In this document: one piece after another, positions 21,734 through 31,944 of the stretch
Layout: each line of letters begins with the position of its first letter
How positions within the stretch are numbered: position 1 is the stretch's first letter
Assembly: GCA_006384855.1 (NCBI GenBank)
Contig: VCJN01002929.1
Span: forward strand, 62,001-126,000
Direction of reading: 5' to 3'
Origin: Tetraselmis striata
Taxonomy: Eukaryota > Chlorophyta > Chlorodendrophyceae > Chlorodendrales > Chlorodendraceae
DNA: 64,000 nt
Made by a program: the position numbers and the translations under genes
The notes under the pieces: model-generated
What the model was told of the DNA's origin: nothing
What the model saw: only the letters and a program-made list of their open reading frames with translations
Databases searched by the model: none

Positions 21734-23087
21734 CAGGGTTGGGCTGCAGTCCACTTTTGAATACTGCAGGCTGCAGTGCAGTGCAGTAGTAGGCTGCAGT
21801 GCAGGCTGCAGTACTGCAGCATGCACTGCAGCCTGCAGTTAAGGCTGCAGTCAACGGGCTGCAGTACTGCAGGCTGCAGTGCAGGCTGCAGTAGCACTGC
21901 ATTTGCTGATTTTAGGGAAGGGAAGGGCGGGACAGTGAAGGGCAAAGGGGCTGCCATGGCGGATGCAGAGGGGCAGCAATCGTGGTGGAAGTTGTAATAC
22001 ATCATTAAATTGCCTACAGAGGGGAAAAGCCTACTGTGTGTACATTTGTGTGTGTCCAACGATGATGCTGTCCCCACGCATGCATAGTGAAACATGCGTA
22101 AAAAAGCATGATGGTATAAAAACCCTCTAATCCCCCGCCTCCTCATCCGCTGGCGCTGCCTCCGCATACTGCTCCAGCATGGACTCCACCGCTTCCCATT
22201 GACTGCGGCTGGCCTCCCCCTCGCCCTCGCCATCAAGCACTTGGCTGGCCAGCCAATCCTCCCCGCATGGCTTGAGTAGATCCGCCGCCACGGCGCTGAA
22301 AGCAGCCTCCCCGTAGTACGACGCCAGTAGCTCCTTGACCTTGGCATCCAAATCCAGATTCTTCTGAATAAAGACGCAGGCACCCATGTTATCCAGGTTC
22401 ATTCTATTTCTTAAGTGCATGGTGACAAGGCGTGGGGGCCCTCGTGGGGCAGTGAACCGTGTAGGCCGCCCGTGTCGGCTAAGTGGCACAACCAACAACA
22501 CAGGACGTTCGACTTCCTACTCTCGTCGGGCGGTAGGGTAGTGTCATGCGGCACGAAAAAAGACCAGACGGCACGGTTGTTCTCGCACTGGGTGCCGCCC
22601 CAGCAGCCGGCTGTGGCACTCGTGCTGACCTGTTGGCTGCAGTGCTGGCCGCTGCGGCGCCGGTGCTGTCCGCTGCCATCGCCTCGTCCGCCATCGCTGC
22701 CGCGCCTTGCTCCGCGGCAGACTGGTATCCCTCCATGTAATTGACGAAGAGTGACGAGAGGAGGATGAGCACGGTGAGCGTAAAGTGAGGATAGGTTCGG
22801 CTGGTGTGTGTGGTCTACTGGTATGTGCCCCGATGCGGCGACGTGTGATGGTACTGTACAAGCGAGTACGGTGCTATCCGTGGCGCTCGGACCGCCGGAA
22901 CTGTCGCCATATGGCTTGTTATCATTGGCGGGTGCCATCGAAACGCTATCCAGTGATATTTGGGGCTGTTTGGGTTACTGCACTGCAGTCCCTTTTCGGG
23001 AAGTACTGCAGGCTGCAGTGCAGTAGGCTAACTGCAGGCTGCAGTTTCTGCAGTCTGCAGTGCACTCGATACTGCAGCCCAACCCTG
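21734..23087. mobile_element. hAT-type transposon with 8-bp target duplication
   Basis: Ends are CAGGGTTGGGCTGCAGT and its reverse complement, with the 8-bp duplication GTACCGAC at 21726-21733 and 23088-23095. CAGGG termini and 8-bp duplications define hAT elements. Both subterminal ~150 bp are packed with GCTGCAG/ACTGCAG motifs, likely transposase-binding repeats. At 1354 bp it is too short for a full transposase. The minus strand retains part of a protein: a BED-finger-like stretch (AVWSFF, later CCWLC, later MHLRNRM) and a 98-residue C-terminal ORF. Probably non-autonomous. Confidence 0.85.
22127..22420 (-). CDS. Short hAT-internal protein, 98 residues
   Basis: Begins MHLRNRMNLDNMGACVF and ends in an acidic tail, AAPADEEAGD. 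The start HLRNR resembles the last helix of a BED zinc finger, and upstream sequence in other frames supplies the Cys pair, so this is probably a broken transposase N-terminal region. A close homologue lies at 53776-54078 in the palindromic hAT derivative with the same length and layout, so the frame is conserved between copies. No named function is assigned. Confidence 0.45.
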   Translation of the reverse strand: MHLRNRMNLDNMGACVFIQKNLDLDAKVKELLASYYGEAAFSAVAADLLKPCGEDWLASQVLDGEGEGEASRSQWEAVESMLEQYAEAAPADEEAGD

Positions 23088-23467
23088 GTACCGACAGCAA
23101 AATATACATGGGGGCGAGCAGAATGTCGCCAGAACCAGTCGCTACAGAACCGTACTTATTCCGCCTGCATTCATGTATTAACAGCAACACCTCCCAAAGT
23201 ACCGGTAGTCCCGATGCTGCAGGACGAAATTGGATGACGCGCGGCTATGGTCGACATCCAGCCGGCCATAACCGCGACTGCGGTGCGGGCGCCGCGGCGA
23301 CTTGAGCGAGGCGGCGACCCTTCGCCGCCTAGAAGGCCATAGAGAGGCGAACGGCGGGCGCCATCAGTTGAGGGCCCCGCCTCAGCACGGCTTCAGATCT
23401 GCGCCCACGGCACGCGACGCACTGCCTTCAACAGGCTCCCGCTTATCTGATATTCATCTGATCCAAC

Positions 23468-26266
23468 ATGGCGGACACCTCCGGCTATTATGCTGGCGCG
23501 GGGAGCAGCTCCCCTCACTCGGCAGCCGCCGCGGCCGCTGCTGCTGCTGCGGCTCGTATCGAGGCGGATCTTCAGTATCAGCACGCGTACGGCGACCAAC
23601 AACAGCAGGTGCGCCTGCAGCCAGCCAGCCGGTCGCCCAGTCAGCCACCACTATCATTGCTCAGGTTGATTGGCAACGGCTTGGCCCGTTAGGGGGGGCG
23701 CTAGTTCATTCCCCAGAAGGGCGGAGTGCCTATCTCGACTGCGCCCGCGGCGGGGGTGCTACCGCAACTACTCAGTGTGAGGTTTGGTTACACGGGCTGC
23801 GTCCGGGAAGCGATGTTTCTGGGGGCTTATTCGTGCCTACACAGTATACCACTGTCTTCGTCGATCTCCATTCTAGAAGTGGCTCCTGACGATATAAAAT
23901 AACAAACCATTACATAAAAAATGCTGCCGTATGCATGCGCAGCGACTAATCCTGGTTGATGTGGCGCGCGGAGTAATCCTTAGAGTAACCTGTACGAGCG
24001 CTGCCTGGTACCCGCAGGTAGTGTACGGGTAGTAGCCGACTGCTCGTCGGTAATGATTTAAATACACCGCGAATGAAAACAGAAACCAATGGGACTAAAA
24101 TAAATACCCTTCGAGTTTTGAGACAAATTGTATTCGTCGATAGGTCCGCGCCACCCCACCGCTGTCGCCTGCCCCCACCTTGCCGTCGGGAACCTTATGA
24201 CTGGGCGCGTGCGCAGGGTGGCAGCGCGGCAGCGGTGGCAGCGAGCGAGGGCGCCAGAAGATGGGGTGACGCGCCGGCAGCGTACCAACCGCCCGCGGGT
24301 AGCGTCAGCGGTGCGCTGAGCACGGAGGTACTGCTGGACCTGTTGGCACGGCGGGCGGCGGCGCGCAAGGCTCGGGACTTCGCCACCAGCGACTCCCTGC
24401 GGGACCAGATGCGCGCCCTGGGCATCTACCCCGACGACACGTCGCGCACGTGGACCACGGCCGATGGGCGCAGCGGGTCCCTGGAGGGGCCCGACTTTTT
24501 CGCGCCCCCGGGCACGCCCTCCGCAGGCAGCGCCGCGCTGGTGGCGCCCTCCGCCAGCTACATCTCCGACACGCAGATCGCCGACCTGTTGGCGCAGCGC
24601 GAGGTGGCGCGCATGTCGCGCGACTACTCGCGCGCCGACGAGCTCCGGTCCGAGCTCAACCGGCACGGTGTGAGCACGGACGACCGCGTCAAGACGTGGC
24701 GCGCCGCGGACGGCCGCAGCGGCACAATGCCCGGCCTCACCGGCGGCTTCTCGACCAGTGGCTACGGTGGCGCTGCTGCGTACGGCGGCTACGGCGCGCA
24801 GGTCAGGCGTGACATCCACAAATCGCTTCCATCCCCGCTCCGAAACCAGGAGACAGTAAAGCCGCACCGGGGCAGCGTCGCATCATCAGCACCCCCCATG
24901 GCACTGCCTGCTCACCCCCTCCGCCCCCTCTCCCTCTCCCACAGGCGGCTGTCCCATCGGCGTACGGCGCCAGCGGCACAGAGCCCCGGCGCTCGCGCTC
25001 TCGCAGCCCGCCGCGCGGCACCGCGTACGCTGCCGCCAGCAGCGGCGACGACGCCCAGATGCTGGAGCTGCTGAAGCAGCGGTATGAGGCGCGCCTGCAG
25101 CGCGACTTTGCGACCTCGGACCGCGTGCGCGACCTGCTGGCCGCAATCGGCGTAACCACGGACGACCGCGCCAAGGTTCCCCCCCCCCCCCCCCCCTCCC
25201 CAAAAAAAAGTGTTGCAGCCCCCTGGCAGACGGGGGAAGGAGGCAGGGATGGGGGAGAGGGGTCGCTGATAGGAGTGGGAAGCTGGTGCGGTCTCCTCCG
25301 CCAGCCAGACGCAATGTGGCGGGGGTGGCAGCAGCGGGAGATGCGGCTGCCGTAGACGCACATCGCGGGGCGAACCGTTGAGGACAGAAAGAGTGGAGGG
25401 TGGGGTGGGGGTCTCATCCTGTGCGCCTTGCCTTGCTTCCCACGTGTATTTGGTGGTGACGTGTAGTGCCGTGGATTTTCATTTCATTATTCCTTTTTCC
25501 TCGCTAATCAGGACAGAGTCCCTAGTCACGCGAACCTCAACACCAAATGCAATCGCCAATTCTTGCTTGGTTGCGGAAATGATGTGTTAATTTAATGTGT
25601 AATGAACTTTTTGGCTTGGAAATGTCTGGTAAGGCCTAAAGACTTTCAGTGCTTGATTAATTGGCGCGTTTCTGGATTACGCTGTTTTACTACGCGTATA
25701 GACTCTGCGGCAATGCTGCTACCACAGGATGCAGTTCAAGCGCCATGGTGAGGGTATGCGCCCGCCAGCCTGTCTGCCCCCCCTGACCACCCCCGCTCTC
25801 CCACCAGGTGTGGCGCCACCGCGACGGGCGCTCCGGGCGCCTGGAGGGGCCGGACTTCCTGTCGCCGCCCGCGTACGCGGCGGCGGCGGGCGGCTACGGC
25901 GGCGCGGCGGTGGCGGCGTACCTGTCGGACACGGACATCCACGACCAGCTGACGGCGCGCGAGCAGGCCCGCATGGCCAAGGACTTCATGCTCGCGGACG
26001 AGATCCGCCGCACGCTCAACGCCTGCGGCGTCACCGTCTGCGACCGCACCAAGACCTGGACCTCCGCGGACGGCCGGGGCGGCGGCCGCCCCGACGCGCG
26101 CGGCGTGGTGGACCCCGGCTACGCGGCGCCCGCGGCCGCGTACGGCGGCTACGGGGCGGGCTACGCCGCCGACGGCGGCTACGGGGGCAGCTACTACGCC
26201 GCGCCCGCGGGCGACTACGCGGGCTACGGCGGCGCGCAGGCGGACGCCTACGGGCGGCAGCACTAG
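23468..26266 (+). CDS. Four-repeat protein related to the cysteinyl-tRNA synthetase tail, RS and Gly/Tyr-rich linkers
   Basis: Exons 23468-23608, 24217-24801, 24945-25175 and 25808-26266, all phase 0, give 471 residues. After an Ala-rich N-terminus come four ~55-residue repeats: starting VLLDLLARRAAARKARDFAT, then IADLLAQREVARMSRDYSRA, then MLELLKQRYEARLQRDFATS (exon 3), then IHDQLTAREQARMAKDFMLA (exon 4). Each continues with xxRDxLxxxGV, a D-D pair, and then a TW...DGRSG-type end. A single such unit (R-x-x-AR-x-x-x-DF-x-x-AD) forms the helical C-terminal tail of cysteinyl-tRNA synthetase. No catalytic domain is present. Repeat 3 is split by a long intron starting gtt + C run. Linkers contain RRSRSRSPPRG and repeated GYGG, as in RNA-granule proteins. 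A role in RNA binding is inference. The first intron could hide another exon. Confidence 0.75.
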
Positions 26267-27489
26267 CGCGGCACTTGGCAGCGCGGCGCCACCGGGATGC
26301 GGGCGGGGCCGCTTGCCTCGCCGCCGCCGCCGCTCCGAAACCAACACGCTTTCCGCGGCCACGGCAAGAAGCACGGGGATAATTTTGCAAATAGGGCCGC
26401 AGGTAGTGGCGTGCGGCGATCCAGTCGACTGGAAAAGCGCGCAGCAAAGCATCACAACATTCTCAACAACCACGAACGCGCCATGGCATGGTGCGGTCTC
26501 TGTCCTCCGCGCCTTTCTCTGTCATGGCGCACACCCTGCCGGTTCAGGGCATCGTCCAACAAATAGGGCTGAGGGAAGGTCTCGTTACTTGGCGGTAGGG
26601 AATGGCCCAAGGGTTTGCTCTGGCTCTGGGGATGTAGGCCAAGTCCAAGGAGGGTGCGGGCCGCATAGTGCCGGACGCCTGACGGACCCCCCGTGGCGGT
26701 GCGTGCATGCCCCAATACGCGTGCGGCAAGAGATGTGGGAATCACATAGCATATTGCGACGGCAATCGCCGGATGTAAAGCCATGTTTTGAGTGCTGTGG
26801 TGCGCTGAAGTCCATTGGGCAGGTGCAGAAGTGGCAGAGACAATAGCACCCACGCTCCGATGAGATACGCTCCGATGAGTGCGCCCGGAATCGCCCCTGC
26901 TGAGGCCACATGTAATAGATTCAAAAAAACGTTGCCCATCCGCAGACTGTCTGTGTTTGTACGGTGTGATAGCTTTGACATGGTAGACATGTGCGCCGCA
27001 AGAAGGTGGGCCTCTATTACTCCCATCCAGGGGTAAAATTTTGACTGTGGTTGCACTCCGCGGCGCGCATCTGCTCCTCGCGCTGGCCGCCACCTCCGCA
27101 GCCGCCATGATAGGAGCCGCGGGCGGCGGGGGCGTGACCGCCACCGCCACCGGCGCGCCATCCGCCGGCAGACCTCCGTGGCAGCGGCCGGCGCTGTCCC
27201 TGCGGGCGAGTAGCCCGCCGAGAGAGGGGATAGAGGCGGGTCCAGCCCGCGCACGGAGGTCTCAAACGCGGAGAGCGCCTTGTGCCGGGCGGCAGGGCTC
27301 ATGCTCTCCTCCTCATTTGTGGGTGTAGAAACATTCAAGTCGTCGGCGTTTTTAACGAGTTTATCGTTTCACCATGAGCTATTTGATCATGTCTGAATGG
27401 TTGATACCATATACATTTCTACAATCGGCCTCTGGCAGGCAGGGTGGGTTCCACTTGTTCGCAGCGCCATTCGATCCTGTGCCGGCACG

Positions 27490-27522
<33 letters not shown>
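27490..27522. repeat. (AC)n microsatellite, about 16 units
   Basis: An uninterrupted CA dinucleotide run. The open frames that cross it are artefacts. Confidence 0.95.
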
Positions 27523-27523
<1 letters not shown>

Positions 27524-27976
27524 GGAGAAGCGGTTGCTCCACATTGAGCTGCGCGCCAATACCACGCATTCTTCATAAGTTCCGCTGCCGAGGGCTTTCG
27601 GACCCAGCGTGGAGTCCAGCATGACACCTTCTTAAAGGAGAGGTATAGTCAACACTCCGTCAGCAGCCGCATTCGGGTCAGCATTGGCCATCATGGCCTT
27701 TTTACCCCAAAAGCGCGCCCCAGGACAGCCTCCTTGTTACCAACTGCCGTCAGGTGGCGCGCGAGACCGGCTCACTGTGATGTCCAGCAGCAGCAGTAAA
27801 TAGGGCAGATAAATGCATCATGCCCTTGGGGCTGCAGCAGTGGCCTAGGCGGACGAGAGGCTGAAGTTGAGGGCAGGGTGTGATGACCCTAGGAAGGGTA
27901 CCACGCCACCCCAAAGAAGTCGGGAGACAAAAGCAGATCAAGCCCAGCATTTAGAAGATAATATCTTTTAAATGCT

Positions 27977-28010
27977 GCGGGACCCGCAGGATAAATACTG
28001 CGGGTCCCGC
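27977..28010. other. Perfect 13-bp hairpin with 8-base loop
   Basis: GCGGGACCCGCAG (27977-27989), loop GATAAATA, then the exact reverse complement (27998-28010). Each arm is itself nearly palindromic. It lies in intergenic DNA about 40 bp from a C/G run at 28048-28076. No known RNA class is recognised. Confidence 0.7.
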
Positions 28011-28402
28011 TTCATTCCGTGACTTTGACACCGAAGGGAAGGTACCTCCCCCCCCCCCCCCCCCCCGGGGGGGGCAGGACTGGCAGCCGCAGTGACATCC
28101 TTGCAGCGGGACCCAATCCTCTACGGCAGCCTTCAAGGCAGTTTACTCGTTTCAGGAAAGCACTGGGATGAACCGATGCTCGTACTTACGCACTGGGAAG
28201 CATATTGTGGCGGAAGTCTCGTATTGTCACCTTGCCCATCGAATGGAGCTGCGTCAGTTGTATGCAGGCTAATTGCAACACATATATTATTACATATAGG
28301 TGTACCACTAACATCTGATTCAAAATTCCGCCGTCAGATCTCCTCAATTACGTGCTGCATCGTCTCGGTGGGTATCCTAGCGCAGAGGTTACATGGCGTT
28401 AG

Positions 28403-31400
28403 CTAGCAGTGCGGTACGTGTGAGGTGAAGAGCACCGCGAGGTTGTGGTGGAAGAACACAAAGTTGGCGGCGGGCTGGTGCTCGTTGGCGCCGGGGCCGT
28501 CCGACCAAACGTCGCTGTCGCTAAGGTACAGCAGCACGACTTTTGCGGCGCCGCTGGCGATGTCTGCGTCGCTGATGTCGGGGAAGACAAAGCGCCGGAT
28601 GCTGTGCAGCAGCCGCTGCAGGAGGGCGCGTTTGCAGTCCGTCGCGCTGAGCTGCGTGCCCGGAGTCGTCTGCCGGTCACCTTATTCGCATTGGTAGACC
28701 AAAACAAATAGGGAGGAGGAGAGGAAGGAGGGGGGGGGGGGGGGGGGGGTTTACTGTCGGCATTGCTCGAAATATGAACACGAAACATCGTTGTGGCTGG
28801 TAGTGTTATATTGGGGAAACAACATTTATAAGTGAGATGAATTTTGTGGCAGAGTATACGCAAATGTGCCTAAACAAAGATTATTTGTATTCGATCAGCA
28901 TATATACTTTTTTTTTAATATATATTAATCTGTGCCCCACGTTTATTTTGGTCGCAATATAACTATACAAGTAAATGATATAATAAATAAGTGTATAATA
29001 TATATAACTATGTATAACTTTCATGAAACCAATAACTAAATATAAATATTTTATATATTTTATATGAGTATATAGACACAGTATCATTATTTGGTTATGC
29101 ATTATTATATACACTACGGGTAGTCATTCGCTACCGATATCACGACTCGTGCCCGTGAGCAGTGGGAGCATGACGAGCAGCGGAAAGCAGCAGGCGGAGC
29201 AGCAGCCGTAGGGCGAGCAGCGCGAGTAGCAAGTAGCGACGTCGGCGCAATCCCAAACATTGCGCTGCAGATCTCGTCCGTCCATGACTAGGTCGCCGGC
29301 GGCAACCATAACGCTCCCGAGACAAATTGTCTTCATTTTTTGGAAAGATACGGAGATACGTAAATAGCGACTTTTAAAGAAGGAAAATAAACTGTATACA
29401 TGCGCCAACGCGCGCGCTGGAGCGGCGCGGCGCTAGCAGCAGCGCAGCAGCTACCAGATACAGGTAAGGTTTAGCGACGCGACCAACGCGGAGAGAGGCG
29501 CAGGCGCGACCCAGGCAGGACTGTAATTTGTGGATAAAGCTACGCCGAGGACTCGTCGTCGTCGGTAACCGCGACGTCCGCCGGTTTCGCCCCGGGGTGT
29601 TTGTGTTGCGCTGCAAGATGGTAGACAATTGGGTGCCTCGAGGACGCAGTACGACGCCAGCAGGTATGTCGGCTTACCGGTCTCGCCCGGCGGCAGCCCC
29701 GCGCCACCCAGGCCCAGCCGCTCCGCGGCGCCCGCCACCGCCGCCGCCTCGCTGCCGCCGAGCGACGCCTCCGCGGCTGCGCCTCGCAGCAGCGCCAGCG
29801 CGGCGCCCGCGGGGAGCGCGCGGAGGCGCACGTGCGCGCGCAGAGCCTCCGCGCCACGAAAACGGTCGATTGCCATTTGGGAGGCGGCATCCTGCGACGA
29901 TTGCAAAGCAGCCGACGTCAGGCGAAGAAGCGGGTAGGTGAAGTAGAAGTTTATGTTTAAGGGTTGTCGCCCTATATCTTAGCTCACCCCCCCCCCCCCC
30001 CTTCGCCTTTGCTCCCTCAACCACAACAACAGCTCCAGCACCATTTGTTGGCGTGCCGCCGATTCGGCGTGGCGCCACTCCCTTGCGCCCCCCCCCCCCC
30101 CCCCCCCCCCCCACTGGCCACCACTCTCACGGGAACAGCGGCCACCCCACGGGACACTCCGTCACGCAGCGGGGGTGGGAGGGGGCCAAGACCCACCAGG
30201 CCTCGAAGGGGGAGGGGGGGATCGCCCACCTCGTCGTCGTCCGAGTCCTCGCAGAGCTCGCCGCAGCTGATCCAGTGGCTCAGGCAGTTGTTTTCGTCCA
30301 GAATGAGCAGCCGGCGCAGCGGGATCGTGATGAAGAGGTCACTGAGGGGGGCGGCGGCGACAGCGGCAGACACTTTAATGCATATCACGGACTGTAGATG
30401 AAACCACAGCAAAAGTACAGCGAATGTTCCTACCGGATGCATGCAAGCCGAATTTGAGGCTTGCCATCATAGGTGCGTCGGCACCCGTATACAACCCACT
30501 ACATGTAAATGAACAGCGTCCCGGTACGTATAACCTTGCCGCAGTACTCGCGCTGTGTGTCTGTGTGTGTGACATATTCACCCGCACACACTTGCAGAAA
30601 CACATGCGTGTCCACACACACACACAGACACACGCACATTTACGTGTATGTATGCGCGCATTCACATATGCCTGCATTCATGAATAGGAGTAGCTGTGTT
30701 CACACACACGTGTGTCTGTGTGTGTCTGTGTGTGGGTGTGGGTGTGGTGAGCTGGTCGCCTGCTTGTCAGGGCTGCACGACACCGGCCAGCCAGATGCCA
30801 GCCAGATGCCAGCCAGTCATCTGTGTATGGGTGGATGTGTCTGTGTGTGTGTTGAGAGGGCAGGGGGGGGGGGGGGGGGGGGTCTGGGGGGTTTGGCTGG
30901 AGAGTGCGTGAGCGGCGCTGCACATGGGAAGCTGATGGCGCACCTGATGGAGCTCGGCCACGCCCCGATGGAGCTGTGCATCGCCTCCGCGCTGGGCTCG
31001 TTCACAAAGGACGCGAGGCGCGACACCAGCTCCGCGGGGATGGCGTCCCGGGAGGCGGGCTCGCCGCTGCTGCCGCTGCTGCCGCCGCCGCCGCTGTCCC
31101 GCGCGTGGCGCGTCGTGGGCGCGTGCGGGTAGAGGTTGAAGAAGCGCTCGTCGCGCCGGTACACTGCAATGTCCCTGCCCGGCGGCACGTGGAGTAGCAT
31201 GAGACGAGCCAGAGCCGCTGACAGCTGAATGGAAGGGAGGAGGGGGGGGGGGGGGGGGGGGGGGGCACCCTGGAGCGGGTCGGCTCCCAGGGGCAGGCAG
31301 GCAGGCCATGCATGGGGCGCGGCGCACCTGAGGTACAGCTCCCCGTGGCTGTCATGCGGCCCGGCCACAAAGTCGTCGTACCAGCGCGAGAGGCTGAGCA

Positions 31401-31686
31401 GGCAGTGCTTGAACTCGCCGCTCACGTTGACGCGGCTCCATGTCTCGGGCCCGAACGGCACCCCGCGCGGCGCCTCCGCGGCGCACGCGGCCTTGTGCTC
31501 CGCGAACAGGCGGTACGCCACGCGGTACAGCTCCCCCCAGGAGGTCTCGTGCTTGACGGTGGCCGGCAGGGCGTGGAAGTCGCCCCTTGATCAGCTCCCA
31601 CGCGCGCTCCTCCATCGCCGCCGTCGGCTCGCCGTACTCCTCCTCCTCCCACACCACCTTCCCGTCCCACTCCCTGTCCGGCCACC
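28403..31686 (-). CDS. Unrecognised multi-exon protein, 5' part unresolved
   Basis: Exons (minus) that join in phase: 31686-30944 (one shift inside), 30341-30230, 29891-29678, 28680-28403, ending at TAG. Readable segments are VKHETSWGELYRVAYRLFAE, SRWYDDFVAGPHDSHGELYL, RLMLLHVPPGRDIAVYRRDE, then FITIPLRRLLILDENNCLSH with an acidic SDDDE end, an Ala-rich exon, and a last exon ending FFHHNLAVLFTSHVPHC. Donors are gtgcgc, gtgggc and gtaagc. A GGGG/CCCC run at 31583-31586 must lose one base to keep WELIKG joined to DFHALPATVKHE. A run of 25 C inside the first listed exon can be read as polyproline or removed as a 51-nt intron without changing frame. I do not recognise the family. The start codon lies upstream and was not found. 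Confidence 0.55.
28865..29125. other. AT-rich block (intronic or intergenic relative to the minus-strand gene)
   Basis: About 260 bp of TATA/ATAA-rich DNA within the long last intron of the unrecognised minus-strand gene. No repeat unit or ORF of substance. Confidence 0.5.
30550..30865. repeat. Imperfect (TG)n/(CA)n rich tract
   Basis: Alternating blocks of TGTGTCTG and CACACACAG, plus a short direct duplication of GCCAGCCAGAT near 30787, followed by an 18-base G run at about 30864. Intronic to the minus-strand gene. Confidence 0.6.
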
Positions 31687-31899
31687 CTGCCAGAAGGCAA
31701 GCGGCGGCCGCCCGCTCAGCGGCCCCGCTCGTAGTGGGCGATGCTACCAGCTGCCGCCGCCGGGCGACCAGTGTCCCATCATGCATCGCGGTCGCATGAA
31801 GATTGCACCGAATGATCCGTCTTGATTTCAAACGCGACATTCATATGAGTAGTAATGCTGTGTTGCCCCGCGCTCCCACCGCTGGTAGGCGAGTGGAGC

Positions 31900-31903
31900 T
31901 GAG

Positions 31904-31941
<38 letters not shown>
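31900..31941. repeat. C homopolymer of about 38 bases
   Basis: The longest C run in the window, upstream of the unrecognised minus-strand gene. Exact length is unreliable in any assembly. Confidence 0.9.

Positions 31942-31944
<3 letters not shown>

Larger units (their letters stand above)
26267..28402. other. Intergenic DNA with weak minus-strand coding candidates
   Basis: A minus-strand stretch at about 27017-27301 begins MSPAARHKALSAFETSVRGL and may, after a one-base frame change, end in EEQMRAAECNHSQNFTPGWE. I cannot decide whether it is real. A minus-strand frame at 26742-26990 is moderately hydrophobic. Otherwise nothing is supported. Confidence 0.25.

Noticed and set aside
24058..24867. 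269-residue minus-strand frame opposite the four-repeat gene
   Set aside because: Antisense shadow. The plus strand carries the repeated motif with conserved spacing.
27387..27627. Open frames across the (AC)n tract
   Set aside because: Dinucleotide repeats stay open in all frames. No flanking coding signal.
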